Assembly (NCBI GenBank): GCA_003427395.1
Contig: BFEA01000208.1
Span: 875,508-914,768, forward strand
DNA from: Chara braunii
Lineage: Eukaryota > Streptophyta > Charophyceae > Charales > Characeae
Direction of reading: 5' to 3'
DNA: 39,261 nucleotides
Below the pieces are notes generated by a model. That model was not told the DNA's origin. It saw only the letters and a list, made by a program, of their open reading frames with translations, and made no database searches. The translations under genes were made by a program, and so were the position numbers. The first letter of the stretch is position 1. Every line of letters starts with the position of its first letter. This document shows positions 8,505 to 19,050 of the stretch, one piece after another.

Positions 8505-9148
8505 CACTACAGCAGCGCCCAAATTCATCCCAGAGGTCAAACAACAGAAGATAGAGGAAGCAAGATCTCGCTTTGCTGACGACTGGCTGAGACCGACGAG
8601 AGCAATCGCTGAGGTGGACAACTCACAAATCACATGGCACAACTGGAGGAGAGATGAGCACACTTGGTCCTTCAAACCCTTATCCTGATTCTCTATTCCT
8701 AGCGCGGCCACTCCCCCCTACTTCGTCCTCCTTCCGCCCTAGCCTTCCCCCCTCCCCCCCTCGCTTTGCTGACGACTGGCTGGGACCGACGAGAGCAATC
8801 AGTGAGGTGGACAACTCACAAATCACATGGCAAAACTAGAGGAGAGATGAGCACACTTGGTCCTTCAAACCCTTATCATGCTTCTCTATTCCTAGCTCGG
8901 CCACTCCCCCCTACTTCGTCCTCCTTCCGCCCTAGCCTCCCCCACTCCCCCCTCCCCCCCTCGCTTTGCTGACGACTGGCTGGGACCGACGAGAAGCAAT
9001 CGCTGAGGTGAATAACTCACAAATCACATGGCACAACTGGAGGAGAGATGAGCACACTTGGTCCTTCAAACCCTTATCCTGCTTCTCTATTCCTAGCGCG
9101 GCCACTCCCCCCTACTTCGTCCTCCTTCCGTTCTAGCCTCCCCCCTCC
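8505..9148 (+). repeat. Three tandem copies of a 193-200-bp unit, coding-like
   Basis: tcgctttgctgacgactggc starts units at 8568, 8761 and 8961. The third runs to about 9148 and abuts a LINE. In one frame the first unit and its lead-in (from 8519) read as about 58 residues without a stop, including EVKQQKIEEARSRFADDW and TWHNWRRDEHTWSFKPLS. This part is far better conserved between units than the C-rich remainder. I do not recognise the protein. Each unit ends in a ccccctcccccc-type tract. Confidence 0.8.
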
Positions 9149-10935
9149 CGACAATTGCTGCATCAAGCGAGTGGCATGGGACATCCTTACCCAACCAAGA
9201 GCTAAAGGCGGCCTAGGGATTATTGACCCGGGAAAGGAAATCAAGGCTCTCACCTTCAAATTCATAATTAGAATGTTGATGGGCAACGATATACCATAGA
9301 TATGGTATGCACAGATCCAAATAACCTGCCTGGTTCCACCATCCCCGTTCAATAACCCGGTGCACCCATTCCAATGGTTAACTAACCCGACGTGGACGAT
9401 CCCGGCCTGCCCCCGGGCGGATTCGGATCGCTCCCCAGAGGGCCGGGCCAAATGGGATCTGCGAATAGACCCCCTATGGTGCCATGATACGCTTGTGGAG
9501 GAATCATGGCCCGAAACGAACTCAGGTCCAACTTAGATGGCATGACATCGTGCGTCAACCGCTATTCATCCACCCCCAAATCAAAAATCAAACTGGAACA
9601 CCCTTCTCCCTCAACCGGAAATCGAAAAGGCTCCGGTGGGCTAAGAAGGGGATCTATTCAGTATAGGACCTATGGGATGATGCTTCTACAGCCTGGCATT
9701 CACAGCAAACAATCAGAGCCAAAATCGGCCGCACCCTGAACCTAGAACAAGATCTGGCTGAGGTCCAGGAAGCGATCCCTTTGGCATGGATTATAGCCCT
9801 CAGACGAGGTCCCACTATAGAGAAAGGGGGCTGGGTGGTAAGGGCAGACTCGCTACACCGATCGATGACAATCTTTAGAGTGGAGAGTTCTCAACCCTCA
9901 TCAGCCAAGCAACTACAAGCCTACGGTTCTGCCCTTCTAGGAGCAAGATGGTCGATTATTCGCAGGAAGGACAGCCTAGATTGTCAGACCCCGGTGAAAG
10001 ATTTGATCAGAAGTTGTGTGATAGAAGAAAAATATGAGGTGAAATATATGTACGAACCCACAATACCCCTGTCTCATCTCCCATTCGACCCGAAGGAGTG
10101 GAAGTGGCAGAGGGGAACATCATCTATCATGCATCCGTGGCAGTATACAGTGAAAAACGGATATAGAATGATGCGGACCACAACCCAAACCTCGGTGATG
10201 GATGATATTCTAAGGAGATGGGAGAGGGACTCATCCCTTACCAGGGAAGAGATGAAAGACTTTAAATGGTCGTCCTATACACATATTACACCAACTAATC
10301 ACAGGGCATTACAATGGCAGATCATACACAGATGTCTGCCTACTCCTGACTGGATAACGCAAAGAACAGATCTCGAACAAAAACAACAACTTTCCCCTCT
10401 CTGTACATTCTGCAAACTCACCTCCCCGAGGAAGCGGTCAACACTGGAGCACTGTCTTTTAGATTGTCCGATGGTTGTGCCAATCTGGAAAGGGTGGGAC
10501 GCTGCCTAGCACTATCTTACAGGTCAGCATTTTCCCTAGGAGGTGAAAACTATTCTCATGGGCACCCTCCCTTCAGGAACAGACTGGACCCACTTCATGC
10601 TTAATCTGTTCTACTACATCTGCCTGGCCTTGCTCATGACAGCTTGGAGAATGAGGTGTGCTCATGAGCGGGGCGAGAACACATTTGCACCCCAGAAGGC
10701 CAAGGCAGTAATAGTGGATACAATAACCGCGAACACGCAGGACGCCTGGAAAAACTTGAGATCCAGACTACAAGAAGAAATTGAAGTGTCCAGAAAGAAT
10801 CAATTGATTGATAATTTTACAAATACATGGATGGATCCTAACAACAGACTATGTAAACTTGACCATCGAAACGACTTACAATGGCAACCATGGCTCACGA
10901 CAAAGAACACCTGGGAATTCCTCCCAGACGATCAC
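9149..10935 (+). pseudogene. 5'-truncated LINE ORF2 C-terminus (thumb, accessory domain, zf-RVT)
   Basis: Reading begins in the post-RT region (VAWDILTQPRAKGGLGIIDP, about 9172-9230), which is typical of plant L1-like elements. Frames are broken to 9780, then a 242-residue frame (9781-10509) carries RRGPTIEKGGWV and a zinc-finger region: LQWQIIHRCLPTPDW, then LCTFCKL and EHCLLDCPMVVPIWKGW. A further 166-residue frame (10543-11043) continues the C-terminus (LPSGTDWTHFML and WRMRCAHERG) to about 10930. It is a relative of the LINE at 32098-34692. Endonuclease and palm are absent and several frameshifts are present. A poly-T-headed retroposon end follows immediately. Confidence 0.75.
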
Positions 10936-10940
10936 TTTTC

Positions 10941-11085
10941 ATTTTTTTTTTTTTTTTTTTTTAATAAACCGGGCCCAATGCCCAAGGCTGATATTACCGA
11001 TGGTAAGATTGAGGTCGGGGTCCTCACAGTCTGCCCGGATTGATCGAACCGAGCTTGCTGAGAACCGGGCTCAGCGTCCCTCATA
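10941..11085 (-). mobile_element. Poly(A)-tailed retroposon end (minus strand)
   Basis: On the minus strand it starts gggacgctgagcccggttct, passes through cggttcgatcaatccgggca and ggctt...gggcattgggccc, and ends in an A tract (poly-T 10941-10962). The tail-proximal part matches 2229-2265 and the head matches the LINE-tail family (3480-3622). The 'cggttcgatcaatccgg' word resembles a pol III B box, but no A box was found. Confidence 0.6.
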
Positions 11086-11086
11086 T

Positions 11087-12085
11087 GGTGATACAGATGA
11101 CTATGATGATAATGTTGAAACCAATGATAATGATGCTAATGAGAATAATGATTAGTATATGCTATATCAGCTATTTTGGCCTCCTAATCCTAGAACAACT
11201 CCTATCTCTCCCTGTATCAGGACATTGTGCCTCAGAGACCAAACCAACCTAACCAACATCAATCCTAGCTGATCTCTTCTCGCCCTCTTGCAGCCCCCCC
11301 GGTTCACCACTGGATTGCCTTCCTCCCTCAGCAAACCCCAGATCTCTCTACAAGGCCTCACACTCCTGCCATTTACAGGCTACAGGGCAACGCCCCAGCT
11401 CCGGCCAGCGCCGCTCTGGCTTCGACAAACCAGGGGCACATAACAGAACAACTCAGTAGATATCAATCCAGGTACCATCATCTCTGAAAGTCCTATATCC
11501 CGAATGTGGAAGAAGGCTAGATGCTGCCAAACTTTCAGAACACCAAAAAAACTTAATATAATATGAATTTGATGGATGATGATGATGATGATGATTAGTG
11601 TGTAAAAACAATATGGAGACTATGCTATAACAACACTTCTGGCCTCAGAATCCTAGAACACCTTCCAGCCCTCCCTACACCAAGACATTACATCCCAAAG
11701 ACAATGCCCTCCTAACCAATGTCAACCATAGCTGACCTGTTCTTGCCACCTAGACTATCCCTGGCCCCATAGGTTGTCAAGGCAGCCCCCCCGGTTCATC
11801 ACTGGATTGCCTTCCGCTCTCGGCAAATCCCCAGATCTCTCTACAAGGCTTCACACTCCTGCCAATAGCAGGTTACAGCGCAACGCCCCAGCTCCAGCCA
11901 GCGTCGTTCTGGCATCGCCAAACCAGGGGTAAAAATAAAGCAACTCTGTAGATATCGGTCCAGATTCGACCATCTCTGAAATCCTATATCCCGAATAAGG
12001 AAGGAGGCCAGGTACAGCCGAGAATTACAGAACACCAGAAAGCATGATATAACATGGATGATGATGATAATGATGGTGATTTTTT
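11087..12085. repeat. Tandem duplication of a 450-480-bp unit with (GATGAT)n tails
   Basis: Unit 1 (about 11150-11600) and unit 2 (about 11610-12085) share long blocks such as cagatctctctacaaggc, ccactggattgccttcc-type sequence and gtagatatc...ccag. Each ends in a gatgatgatgat tract (11573-11596 and 12055-12080). A microsatellite at the same end of both copies looks like a retroposon with a microsatellite 3' tail inserted next to a relative. Unit 2 is followed by a T run. No coding domain recognised. Confidence 0.7.
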
Positions 12086-12610
12086 TTTTTTTTTTCACAA
12101 TCCATGAGCAAAAGATCATATATTTTATATAGAGGGAAAGCCAGCTGTCGCCTGGGATTACAAAAGGATTACAAAAACCAGGTAAGCTTAGTATAGCTTA
12201 ATTAGTGTGTACACCAAAACTAGTCTCCCCCCTTCCCTCCTTTCCCCTTGTCCCAAAGCTGCCTCCGCGAAAACGGATTACCCAGATTGCAGGTAACCCA
12301 TCATAGCCCCATCCTGGGACAGTCCCCCCTTCCCCCCCCCTTCTCCCTCAAAGGCATACAGTTCCCTCCCAAAGTATGCCTCGGTCCACCCCTTACCCTA
12401 ATCTGCCCCCTACGGTGTGAGTACCCCCACCCCATCCCCAGAATAGGGCAATCCCCTAAGTCTGCCCACACCCCCTTCAGGACAATCACCCCCCATCTTG
12501 TGAAGCCCCTGCGAAGTAAAGCTCTCCACCTCAACCCCTCCCCCCCACCCTCCTCAAGATTAAACCATCTATGCACCTGGAGGAGCACTCGACTTGAAAT
12601 TTTTCAGTGA
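12086..12610. other. Unassigned C-rich DNA
   Basis: No gene recognised. 12230-12560 is strongly C-rich on the plus strand (runs of C up to 9), which leaves long but featureless frames open on both strands. Confidence 0.4.
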
Positions 12611-13180
12611 AGAATAAAAGCACGAGGAATTTTGAAGTCCAGAATTCTGACAAATATTAATTAAAATTCGATTTAATACTATAGAAATTACCATGGAGAA
12701 TAGTAGAGAATAGTAGAGAATAGTATAGAAGCTCTGACCTGAAACACCTGTCTCTAGATTGACGAGCTAAGGAATTAGTTAAGGTTAATTAATTGTTATT
12801 GATTATCTCCAGATTGAAGAAATAGGAAATTAATTCAGAATTAATTAATTGTTATTGATTAATCAGAAATTTCAGATATATAAGAATACCCTTGAGGTGA
12901 GTTTGACGTGGGTACAAAGATAAGGATAATCAGGCATATATTCTGAATATTAAGTAAGGATGATAATATTTAGATGTTAGTTGAGAAAATAATTAAGAAT
13001 GATTATTTCGATGATGAGCCTAGAGAGTTAGAAAGTTAATTGTTAGGTGGAAGATGACCAATTGAAAGGCAGATAAAATGTCAGCGCAGTAATACGTTAG
13101 AAAATGAAAGGAAAAGGAAGATCATGGTGGGGGAACCATCCCCCCTCAATCTGCCCCTACTCACTTACCTAAGTATAAGA
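12611..13180. other. AT-rich DNA with short tandem repeats
   Basis: There are three copies of agaatagtag-type units at 12697-12730. A duplicated block of about 65 bp contains ttaattaattgttattgatt (about 12755-12808 and 12811-12872). No gene seen. Confidence 0.6.
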
Positions 13181-13220
13181 TGATGATAATGATGATGATG
13201 ATGATGATGACGATGATGAC

Positions 13221-13253
<33 letters not shown>

Positions 13254-13255
13254 AA
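13181..13255. repeat. (GAT)n microsatellite
   Basis: gatgatgatgatg with a few gacgat interruptions. The poly-Ser frame on the minus strand is its translation. Confidence 0.95.
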
Positions 13256-14530
13256 TTGATGAAAAACAAACACTCCTGATAGTGAAGAAAACGAAGATGA
13301 TAATGACGTCCCTAGCGAAGGTCCTTTGAGATTATCATCCACATTTGCGAAGTAACAGTATCGGATATAGTAGTTCGTGATCACTTCCTGCTGCGCATTT
13401 AAAACTCTCGTCATCCCGTTCGCACTTTTCCTCCTATCAGATCTCCCGCCCAGATGATGATCCAGATTGGATATGAGAGGAGCATTTCACTCCCTGACCT
13501 CCAGAGTGTACTCATGAGCACACCCTCCTTCCCCATCATGAGCCTGTCATGGCTGTGTCCAGCGACCATCACTCAGTTAGGAGATAGCATTCAACACTTC
13601 CCCACCCTTGTCGTCGCATATTCTCACATATTGTCCTCCAAGAAGCAGGGCAGGAGCGGCACGCGCGGTATTCACTGAGAAGCAGCTTGCGACATTAATT
13701 TGTGCAATGGCGCGAGCGCATCGTGCCTCGGTGTACTAACGCGCGCGGCGATGGCGCGACCTCGTTCCCAGAGAGAGCAACACACGGTTATGGTGTGACA
13801 ACATTCAGAAGAAGAGCGATGCCCGGGGTGCAGCGCTGCTGAGAGCGCTGTGCCCGTCTGGTGCTCATGTTCCTCACGATCACTTCTCGTGTCATATTCA
13901 ACCAACCAATTTCGTACTGATTCAGGCTGACTAATATGTAGACCACTTTGCACAGATAAGAGCAGGAACACACCCTTAACTACCCGCCCCTACCCCGCCC
14001 CTACCCGTCCTCCTCCGCCTGGGCACTGTTAGCCCACACCTCCCTACCTGACCACTGCCCATACATCCCCACATGAAGTGCCGGCCTGGATGGACCTCCG
14101 CAGCCTCGCCAATGAAGCAGAAGTCAGAGGAAGCTGGATGCAGAATGGGCTCTCGGGAAGAAGTAGGGGTTAAGCAGGGTTTAAAAAAGACAAGAGTGAA
14201 AGAAGGGAATGGATGGCGGCATAGGAGTACGGTCAAAAAGAGGAAGACGGGAGGAAAGAACAAGACAGGAGAATAGGACGAAGACGTCTAAGGATATCTA
14301 CAGTTAGGACAGCCTTTAGGTCTTTAAGTCTTCAAGGCTATATATTAGTACGTGTCTATGTCCAGTGGGGGGCTGCTGAATAGGGTTGGGTTAACAGATA
14401 ATGGGCGCTCCAAGAATGGGACGCGTGTTGCGAACGGCTCCATGGGACGATGGAGTCCTGGTCCAGCAAGACAACAACCACAGCCCTTGGAAACAATGAC
14501 CAACAATTGCTGAACTACAAGATGTATCAA
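13256..14530. other. Unassigned DNA
   Basis: Frames of 60-99 codons exist on both strands, but none has a domain, a consistent composition or a supporting neighbour. No gene is claimed. CpG-rich words (gcgcgcggcgatggcgcg near 13740) suggest a change of base composition relative to the AT-rich block before it. Confidence 0.4.
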
Positions 14531-14531
14531 T

Positions 14532-14600
14532 GGGACGCTGGACCCGGTTTCCAGCAGGTGCAGCTCCACTCCAACAGTTGGAGCTGCCCGATCAGTGTAC
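14532..14600 (+). mobile_element. LINE-tail / SINE-like module, partial
   Basis: Begins gggacgctggacccggtttc and continues cagcaggtgcagctcc, then diverges near the 'gttggagctgccc' position. No A tail follows. Confidence 0.55.
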
Positions 14601-14890
14601 ATAGTAACTGTGCAGTGATCCGTTTAGGATTGACAGGCACAAATAGTAGCAAGCTTACGAATGCAGAATGAAAGACAAACAGACAAACAGCTCATTGTAA
14701 ACTACATTACAACTGACAGATAGCACAGTGTACATAGTAACTGCACAGAGATCCAGTAGGATTGACAGGATGCTGGGCCGATTACAGCCCACCTCCCCCA
14801 CATGCATACTAACCTTCCACAATTTGAATGCTTTCATAGCTGACAGGGTTCACACTGCAAACTACATTACAATCGGTAGTTAGTACAGAT
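14596..14890. repeat. Imperfect tandem duplication, about 133-160-bp period
   Basis: gtgtacatagtaactg followed by gatcc...aggattgacagg occurs at about 14596-14638 and 14729-14770. Actacattacaa words recur at about 14700 and 14862. No coding content. Confidence 0.65.
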
Positions 14891-14982
14891 TACAGAATTT
14901 GCTAACCTTTCACGAGCTCATTGCTCCTGCACCTGACATGGTTCACATCAAAATGTATAATTGCAAGTTCAATGTACTTCAC

Positions 14983-15126
14983 AGGGACGCTGGACCCGAT
15001 TTCCAGCTGGTGTTGCTCCCCACCAATAGATGGAGCCATCCCGGCACTGCTAGTGGTGTCTGATCATATCAGCACCCCTAGCAGTTACTCGGGCTGTTTC
15101 TTTCAAAAAAAAAGAAAAAAAAAAAA
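14983..15126 (+). mobile_element. LINE-tail / SINE-like module, complete with A tail
   Basis: Begins gggacgctggacccgatttc and includes ccccaccaatagatggagcc. TGCTAG (about 15045) and CTAGCA (about 15079) could pair to close a hairpin. It ends in 'gggctgtttctttc' plus an A-rich tail (about 15106-15126). This is the best-preserved free copy of the module that terminates the LINE at 34692. Confidence 0.7.
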
Positions 15127-15234
15127 GACAAAAGTGGCATTTTTAGAGGCCCAGTAGTTGTAGGTTAGGTCTAGGCGGATACCTGTCCAACCAGTCTGGG
15201 TCTAGGGCCTGTACGGGCAATATCAGAGTCTGCA

Positions 15235-15790
15235 ATGATGTTTCCCTCCGAAAGGGAGGAGGTACTGGTTGCTTGGAAGGCCGCGCGGGCTGGAAGTCAC
15301 CACCCGAAGAGGCAAGCAGGCCGCTATATCTCCCAGCTGGGCGAAGAGCCCGGCCTCTTTTTCGGTGTGCAAGTTTGGCGACACACTGGTTGGAGCGCCG
15401 GTTGGAGCAGCGCTATCCAGGAGCAGCGCTGCTGGGGGAAGGAGAAGGACACGGAGGAGGAAGACGGACTGGAAGGGAGAAGAGCACCAGGGGTACTTAT
15501 CTGGCTATGGTGGCAGCCATCTTCATCACCTTGGTGGGCGCTGCAGCAGGGAGTCCCCAGCTGGGGAGAGCCACACCAAGAAGCTTCAAGGCAGAGTTGG
15601 GCATGGCGGCCTGAGTGAAGCAGCCATAGCTGCTTTGGGTTGTCCTTTGGGCATCTGGGCAAGGCCTAGTAGTCCGCCATAGCCTCGCCCTATGATGAGG
15701 AAGGGACAAAGAGGCGTCCATGGCTATGGTGGACCTCAAGTGATGCCGGCAGTAGAAGAGGAACTCGGACATTGATTCTGGATCAGCCAT
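15235..15790. other. GC-rich segment with overlapping open frames, unassigned
   Basis: Frames of 97-137 codons are open in all three plus-strand phases and in two minus-strand phases. That many simultaneous frames reflects high GC with few stop codons rather than overlapping genes. Composition is Trp/Gly/Arg-rich and none matches a family I know. GAA/CTT microsatellites follow at 15850-15945. Confidence 0.35.
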
Positions 15791-16044
15791 TCAATATTGT
15801 ATTATTATTTCTTGCATGAATAAGAGAAGGGGGAGATAAGGAGGAGGAGATTGTTGGGCGAAGAAGAAGAGCCTTGACATTTGTCTATGCTAGTGTACAT
15901 CATCTTCTTCTTCTTTCTTACTTGAAGTTCTTCTTCTTCTTCTAATCCTCTCTCTCCCCTCTCAAGTTCATTCATTTCTTTCTGCAATTGGACGGCATTG
16001 TACTATCTGATGGATGTGTAGCTCGAAATTGGCCAGGATCATGA

Positions 16045-16125
16045 CATATGAACCTGTCTGGCCGCTGCCACTCAGTGTCACTCTGGATCGGCCACACTCC
16101 TATCCTACTGCTAATGGGACCTCGC
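16045..16125. repeat. Dispersed repeat, copy 1 (partner 17918-17998)
   Basis: The words gaacctgtc, ggccgctgccactcagtgtc and ctggatcggccacactccta are shared with 17918-17998. Part of it (gccac..., tcctatcc, gtgggaccatgctcc) is seen in degenerate form near 36810-36870. Confidence 0.8.
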
Positions 16126-16431
16126 CCCTGAAATCCGAAGGGCTGGCGGGCACTCATGAAAAACGAGTTTTCTTCCAAAAAAAAGAAAAAGAAAGAAAAA
16201 CAACGATGTGTTGTTTTTCTTCTCATGTTGCAGTTCCTTTTCTTTTCTCTTTTCCCCCTCGTCGCCTTCAGCCTCCGCTCTTTTCCACATAGGACAGCAC
16301 CAGGACATCTTACAGTCCATTTGGCCCGTTTCTGTGGGCCCACGCATGTCCTCCTCCATCGCACTGTCGGGCCTTCCCCGAACCCCGAAAACTGTGGTGC
16401 ATTAAACCACCAGTACCTGGCCCAGCTATCG

Positions 16432-16481
16432 AGTCCGAGCCTCGGCCGACCGGTACCCCGATCCGTGCCGAGGCTCGGACT
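16432..16481. repeat. Perfect 15-bp inverted repeat, 20-base loop
   Basis: AGTCCGAGCCTCGGC (16432-16446) is the exact reverse complement of 16467-16481. It lies just inside the left terminus of the TTAA-flanked element, where sub-terminal hairpins are common in MITEs. Confidence 0.85.
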
Positions 16482-16566
16482 ACCGGGCGCAGGCATCCCA
16501 AACGTTCAAGTGAAACGAACGAAAAAAACGAAAAAAAAACAAAAAACAAAAAAAAACGAATGGGTT

Positions 16567-16569
<3 letters not shown>

Positions 16570-16621
<52 letters not shown>

Positions 16622-17126
16622 NNNNNNNNNNNNNNNNNNNNNNNNNNNNNNNNNNNNNNNNNNNNNNNNNNNNNNNNNNNNNNNNNNNNNNNNNNNNNNN
16701 NNNNNNNNNNNNNNNNNNNNNNNNNNNNNNNNNNNNNNNNNNNNNNNNNNNNNNNNNNNNNNNNNNNNNNNNNNNNNNNNNNNNNNNNNNNNNNNNNNNN
16801 NNNNNNNNNNNNNNNNNNNNNNNNNNNNNNNNNNNNNNNNNNNNNNNNNNNNNNNNNNNNNNNNNNNNNNNNNNNNNNNNNNNNNNNNNNNNNNNNNNNN
16901 NNNNNNNNNNNNNNNNNNNNNNNNNNNNNNNNNNNNNNNNNNNNNNNNNNNNNNNNNNNNNNNNNNNNNNNNNNNNNNNNNNNNNNNNNNNNNNNNNNNN
17001 NNNNNNNNNNNNNNNNNNNNNNNNNNNNNNNNNNNNNNNNNNNNNNNNNNNNNNNNNNNNNNNNNNNNNNNNNNNNNNNNNNNNNNNNNNNNNNNNNNNN
17101 NNNNNNNNNNNNNNNNNNNNNNNNNN
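16570..17126. other. (GA)n microsatellite running into a 505-base assembly gap
   Basis: GA dinucleotides from about 16570 to 16621 are followed by N from 16622 to 17126. The long open frames crossing this interval are artefacts of unknown bases. Confidence 0.97.
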
Positions 17127-17689
17127 CTTTTTGTCCGTTTGTTTTTTTTTTCCCTTCTTTCTTTTTTTTTGTTTTCTCTAGTGTGTCGTTCCTAGGGAAG
17201 CGGAGCCCGGCCTTCGCGCAGCGACCGCGCCTTACCTTGGCCGAACCCCCTAGGGCTGCAGTGCGTATACAGGAGTGCCCGTGGCCCATAGCTGAGCGAG
17301 GTACTGGTGGTTTAACGTGGAAGGCCTGCGGCCCATGAATGGGCCAAGTACTGGGCATGGCCGTGCAAAGAAAGCTTCCCACCAAAATCTTTTCAATCCG
17401 TTGGGGGTATGGCCAACCCTAAAAGAGGGGGGGGGTCGGCCATAGGCCCACTGGATAGAAGATTTTCAGTATTTTGCTTGCTGTTGTGGAATTATCTCAT
17501 TGGGTGGAGCCGTCCTTCAATCACGGAGTATATGGAAGGCGTCATGATCACTGCTGACAGAAGTCGAGTTTATTCCAGAAAATGTGGCAGTTGCTTTGTT
17601 CACTGTTGTTGCAACCACCATCATCAGATCATTTGTGATCTGATGGCTAGGAAGCACTCTGCCGTGATTTCCGGTGGGAGGTCTCTGTT

Positions 17690-17874
17690 CAGTAGAGTCA
17701 CAAAACGAAGTTATAATTGCAGTATCGGGCAAGATACAGTTTGCAATTGCATTTCGGGCACCCTACCTGGCCAGAAAGCTGGGTTGTATATATTGCCGGA
17801 ACTGCAATTGCAAACTGTATCTTGGCCCATACTGCAATTATGACTCCTTTTTGTGACTCCCGCGTAGTCTCCCC
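17690..17874. mobile_element. MITE family A, copy 2
   Basis: Runs from CAGTAGAGTCACAAAA to the inverted GTGACTCCCGCGTAGTCTCC with CC following. The inner arms (gttataattgcagtatcggg and its inverted partner near 17830) match copies at 2362-2555 and 37900-38084. Frames inside it are non-coding. Confidence 0.8.
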
Positions 17875-17917
17875 TTCTTTTTTTTGGCCTTTCTCCTTTT
17901 CTGTCAGCCCAGAAATT

Positions 17918-17998
17918 GGTAATGAACCTGTCAGGCCGCTGCCACTCAGTGTCATACTGGATCGGCCACACTCCTATCCAACTGTTAATGGGACCATG
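17918..17998. repeat. Dispersed repeat, copy 2 (partner 16045-16125)
   Basis: Nearly identical to 16045-16125 over about 80 bases. It lies directly after the MITE. Confidence 0.8.
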
Positions 17999-18118
17999 CT
18001 CCAGATGCCTATAACCACTGTCCCGTCCAAGGTCACTAGAATGGGTGATGATCCTTGGTATACTCAGGTAGGACCTTGGGAGTAGGGGGGATGCGCCGGG
18101 GATCGTGATGATGAGTAA

Positions 18119-19047
18119 GGGCCTCGTTTGACACCACTTGAAAATACTTGAGTTTCAAGGGCACCCTAAGGGCCTCGTTAGACACTCCTTACGAGTTCCT
18201 TGCGCCACAAGGAACTTTCCTTGTGGCTCGTAAGGGAATTTGGGCTCTTCGTTCCACTTGTCCTCGGGGACGTCGCCCGAGGACATTTCCTAAGACTGAT
18301 GTCAGAAAAAAAAATGAAAAGAAAATAAAAAACAGTTGTGCTTCAGGACTTCAGCCAATAGAGTGCCGCCACGATCCAGATTCTCAGCTGTAACGTCTAT
18401 CTACCCATGTGCCCTCTCCACTCCGTGAAACGCGGATTCCTTGTGCCCAAGGGACCTCGCGAGGTCCCTTGGGCACAAGGAAGAAATGGCTGGGGCCACA
18501 AGGATGCCACAAGGAATTTTCCTTGCGGCGTTTTCACATTTCTTTTTCAATTTCGTCCCCAAGGACAGGTGGAACGAGCGCGTCCTTGTGGATTTACATC
18601 CCCAAGGAGTGTCGAACGAGCCCCTATCTCACGGAAAGGTGATCCCCAAGGAGTGTCGAACTATCTCACGGAAAGGTGATTAATTTCCCCTAACTTGTTT
18701 TTTTGTTCCACAACCCCTTGACGAAACCCTTGGGACGGCCGTCCTTGAAACTGAAGTGCTGACGGCATTGCACCAGGAACAGTGGTGATTGGTGGGAAAA
18801 ACAGGGAAAAAAAAAAGGTCCGTATATTACCCGTTTTGTAGGGTCCAGCCCTTGCGCCCCAAGTTACCTCCCAAGGCACCCTTGGGATTTTCGTTGATTT
18901 GGCTGGGATGCACTTCCGTTTCAAGGGCGGACACTTGGCCGCGGGGGTGTGGAAACAATCACTGATTTCAAGGGTACGTCATTAGGGAGGGGTCGAACGA
19001 CGCTTCCTTGAAAAACAGCAAATTCCAAGTGGTGTCGAACGAGGTCC
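18119..19047. mobile_element. Tourist-like MITE, about 929 bp, with nested relative
   Basis: The left end GGGCCTCGTTTGACACCACT (18119) mirrors the right end AGTGGTGTCGAACGAGGTCC (19047). TAA flanks both sides (18116-18118 and 19048-19050), the PIF/Harbinger-type duplication. A second left end with TAA (GGGCCTCGTTAGACACTCCT, from 18170) and a matching inverted end (AAGGAGTGTCGAACGAGCCC, to about 18623) mark a relative nested inside. A partial 38-bp duplication (tatctcacggaaaggtgat) follows at 18625-18681. No transposase. Single ends of the family also occur near 8238-8262 and 38310-38360. Confidence 0.7.
18437..18482. repeat. Perfect 46-bp palindrome, no spacer
   Basis: The arms of 23 bases from TTCCTTGTGCCCAAGGGACC to the centre (18459/18460, CTCG|CGAG) are perfectly self-complementary. 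It lies within the nested MITE. The left arm is the place where the duplicate at 2867-2995 stops. Confidence 0.95.
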
Positions 19048-19050
19048 TAA

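Larger units (their letters stand above)
16406..17311. mobile_element. TTAA-flanked TIR element containing hairpin, GA repeat and assembly gap
   Basis: The left terminus ACCACCAGTACCTGGCCCAG is preceded by TTAA (16402-16405). The right terminus is its inverted match over 22 of 24 bases and is followed by TTAA (17312-17315). TTAA target duplication is typical of piggyBac-type elements. It has no visible transposase, but 505 bases are unknown. Inside lie a perfect 15-bp hairpin (16432-16481), A/T-rich runs and a GA microsatellite that probably caused the gap. Solo ends of related sequence occur at 36681-36709 and, more diverged, at 2301-2323. Confidence 0.6.

Noticed and set aside
13169-13414. 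Ser-rich open frame
   Set aside because: Translation of the (GAT)n microsatellite.
15235-15790. Several 97-137-codon frames as a possible host gene
   Set aside because: Frames are open in five phases at once, which reflects high GC; no domain, no clear start context and no conservation evidence.
16156-17385. Long open frames (about 300 codons) crossing the N gap on both strands
   Set aside because: Most of their length is unknown bases and the rest is GA microsatellite and A/T runs, so they cannot be genes.
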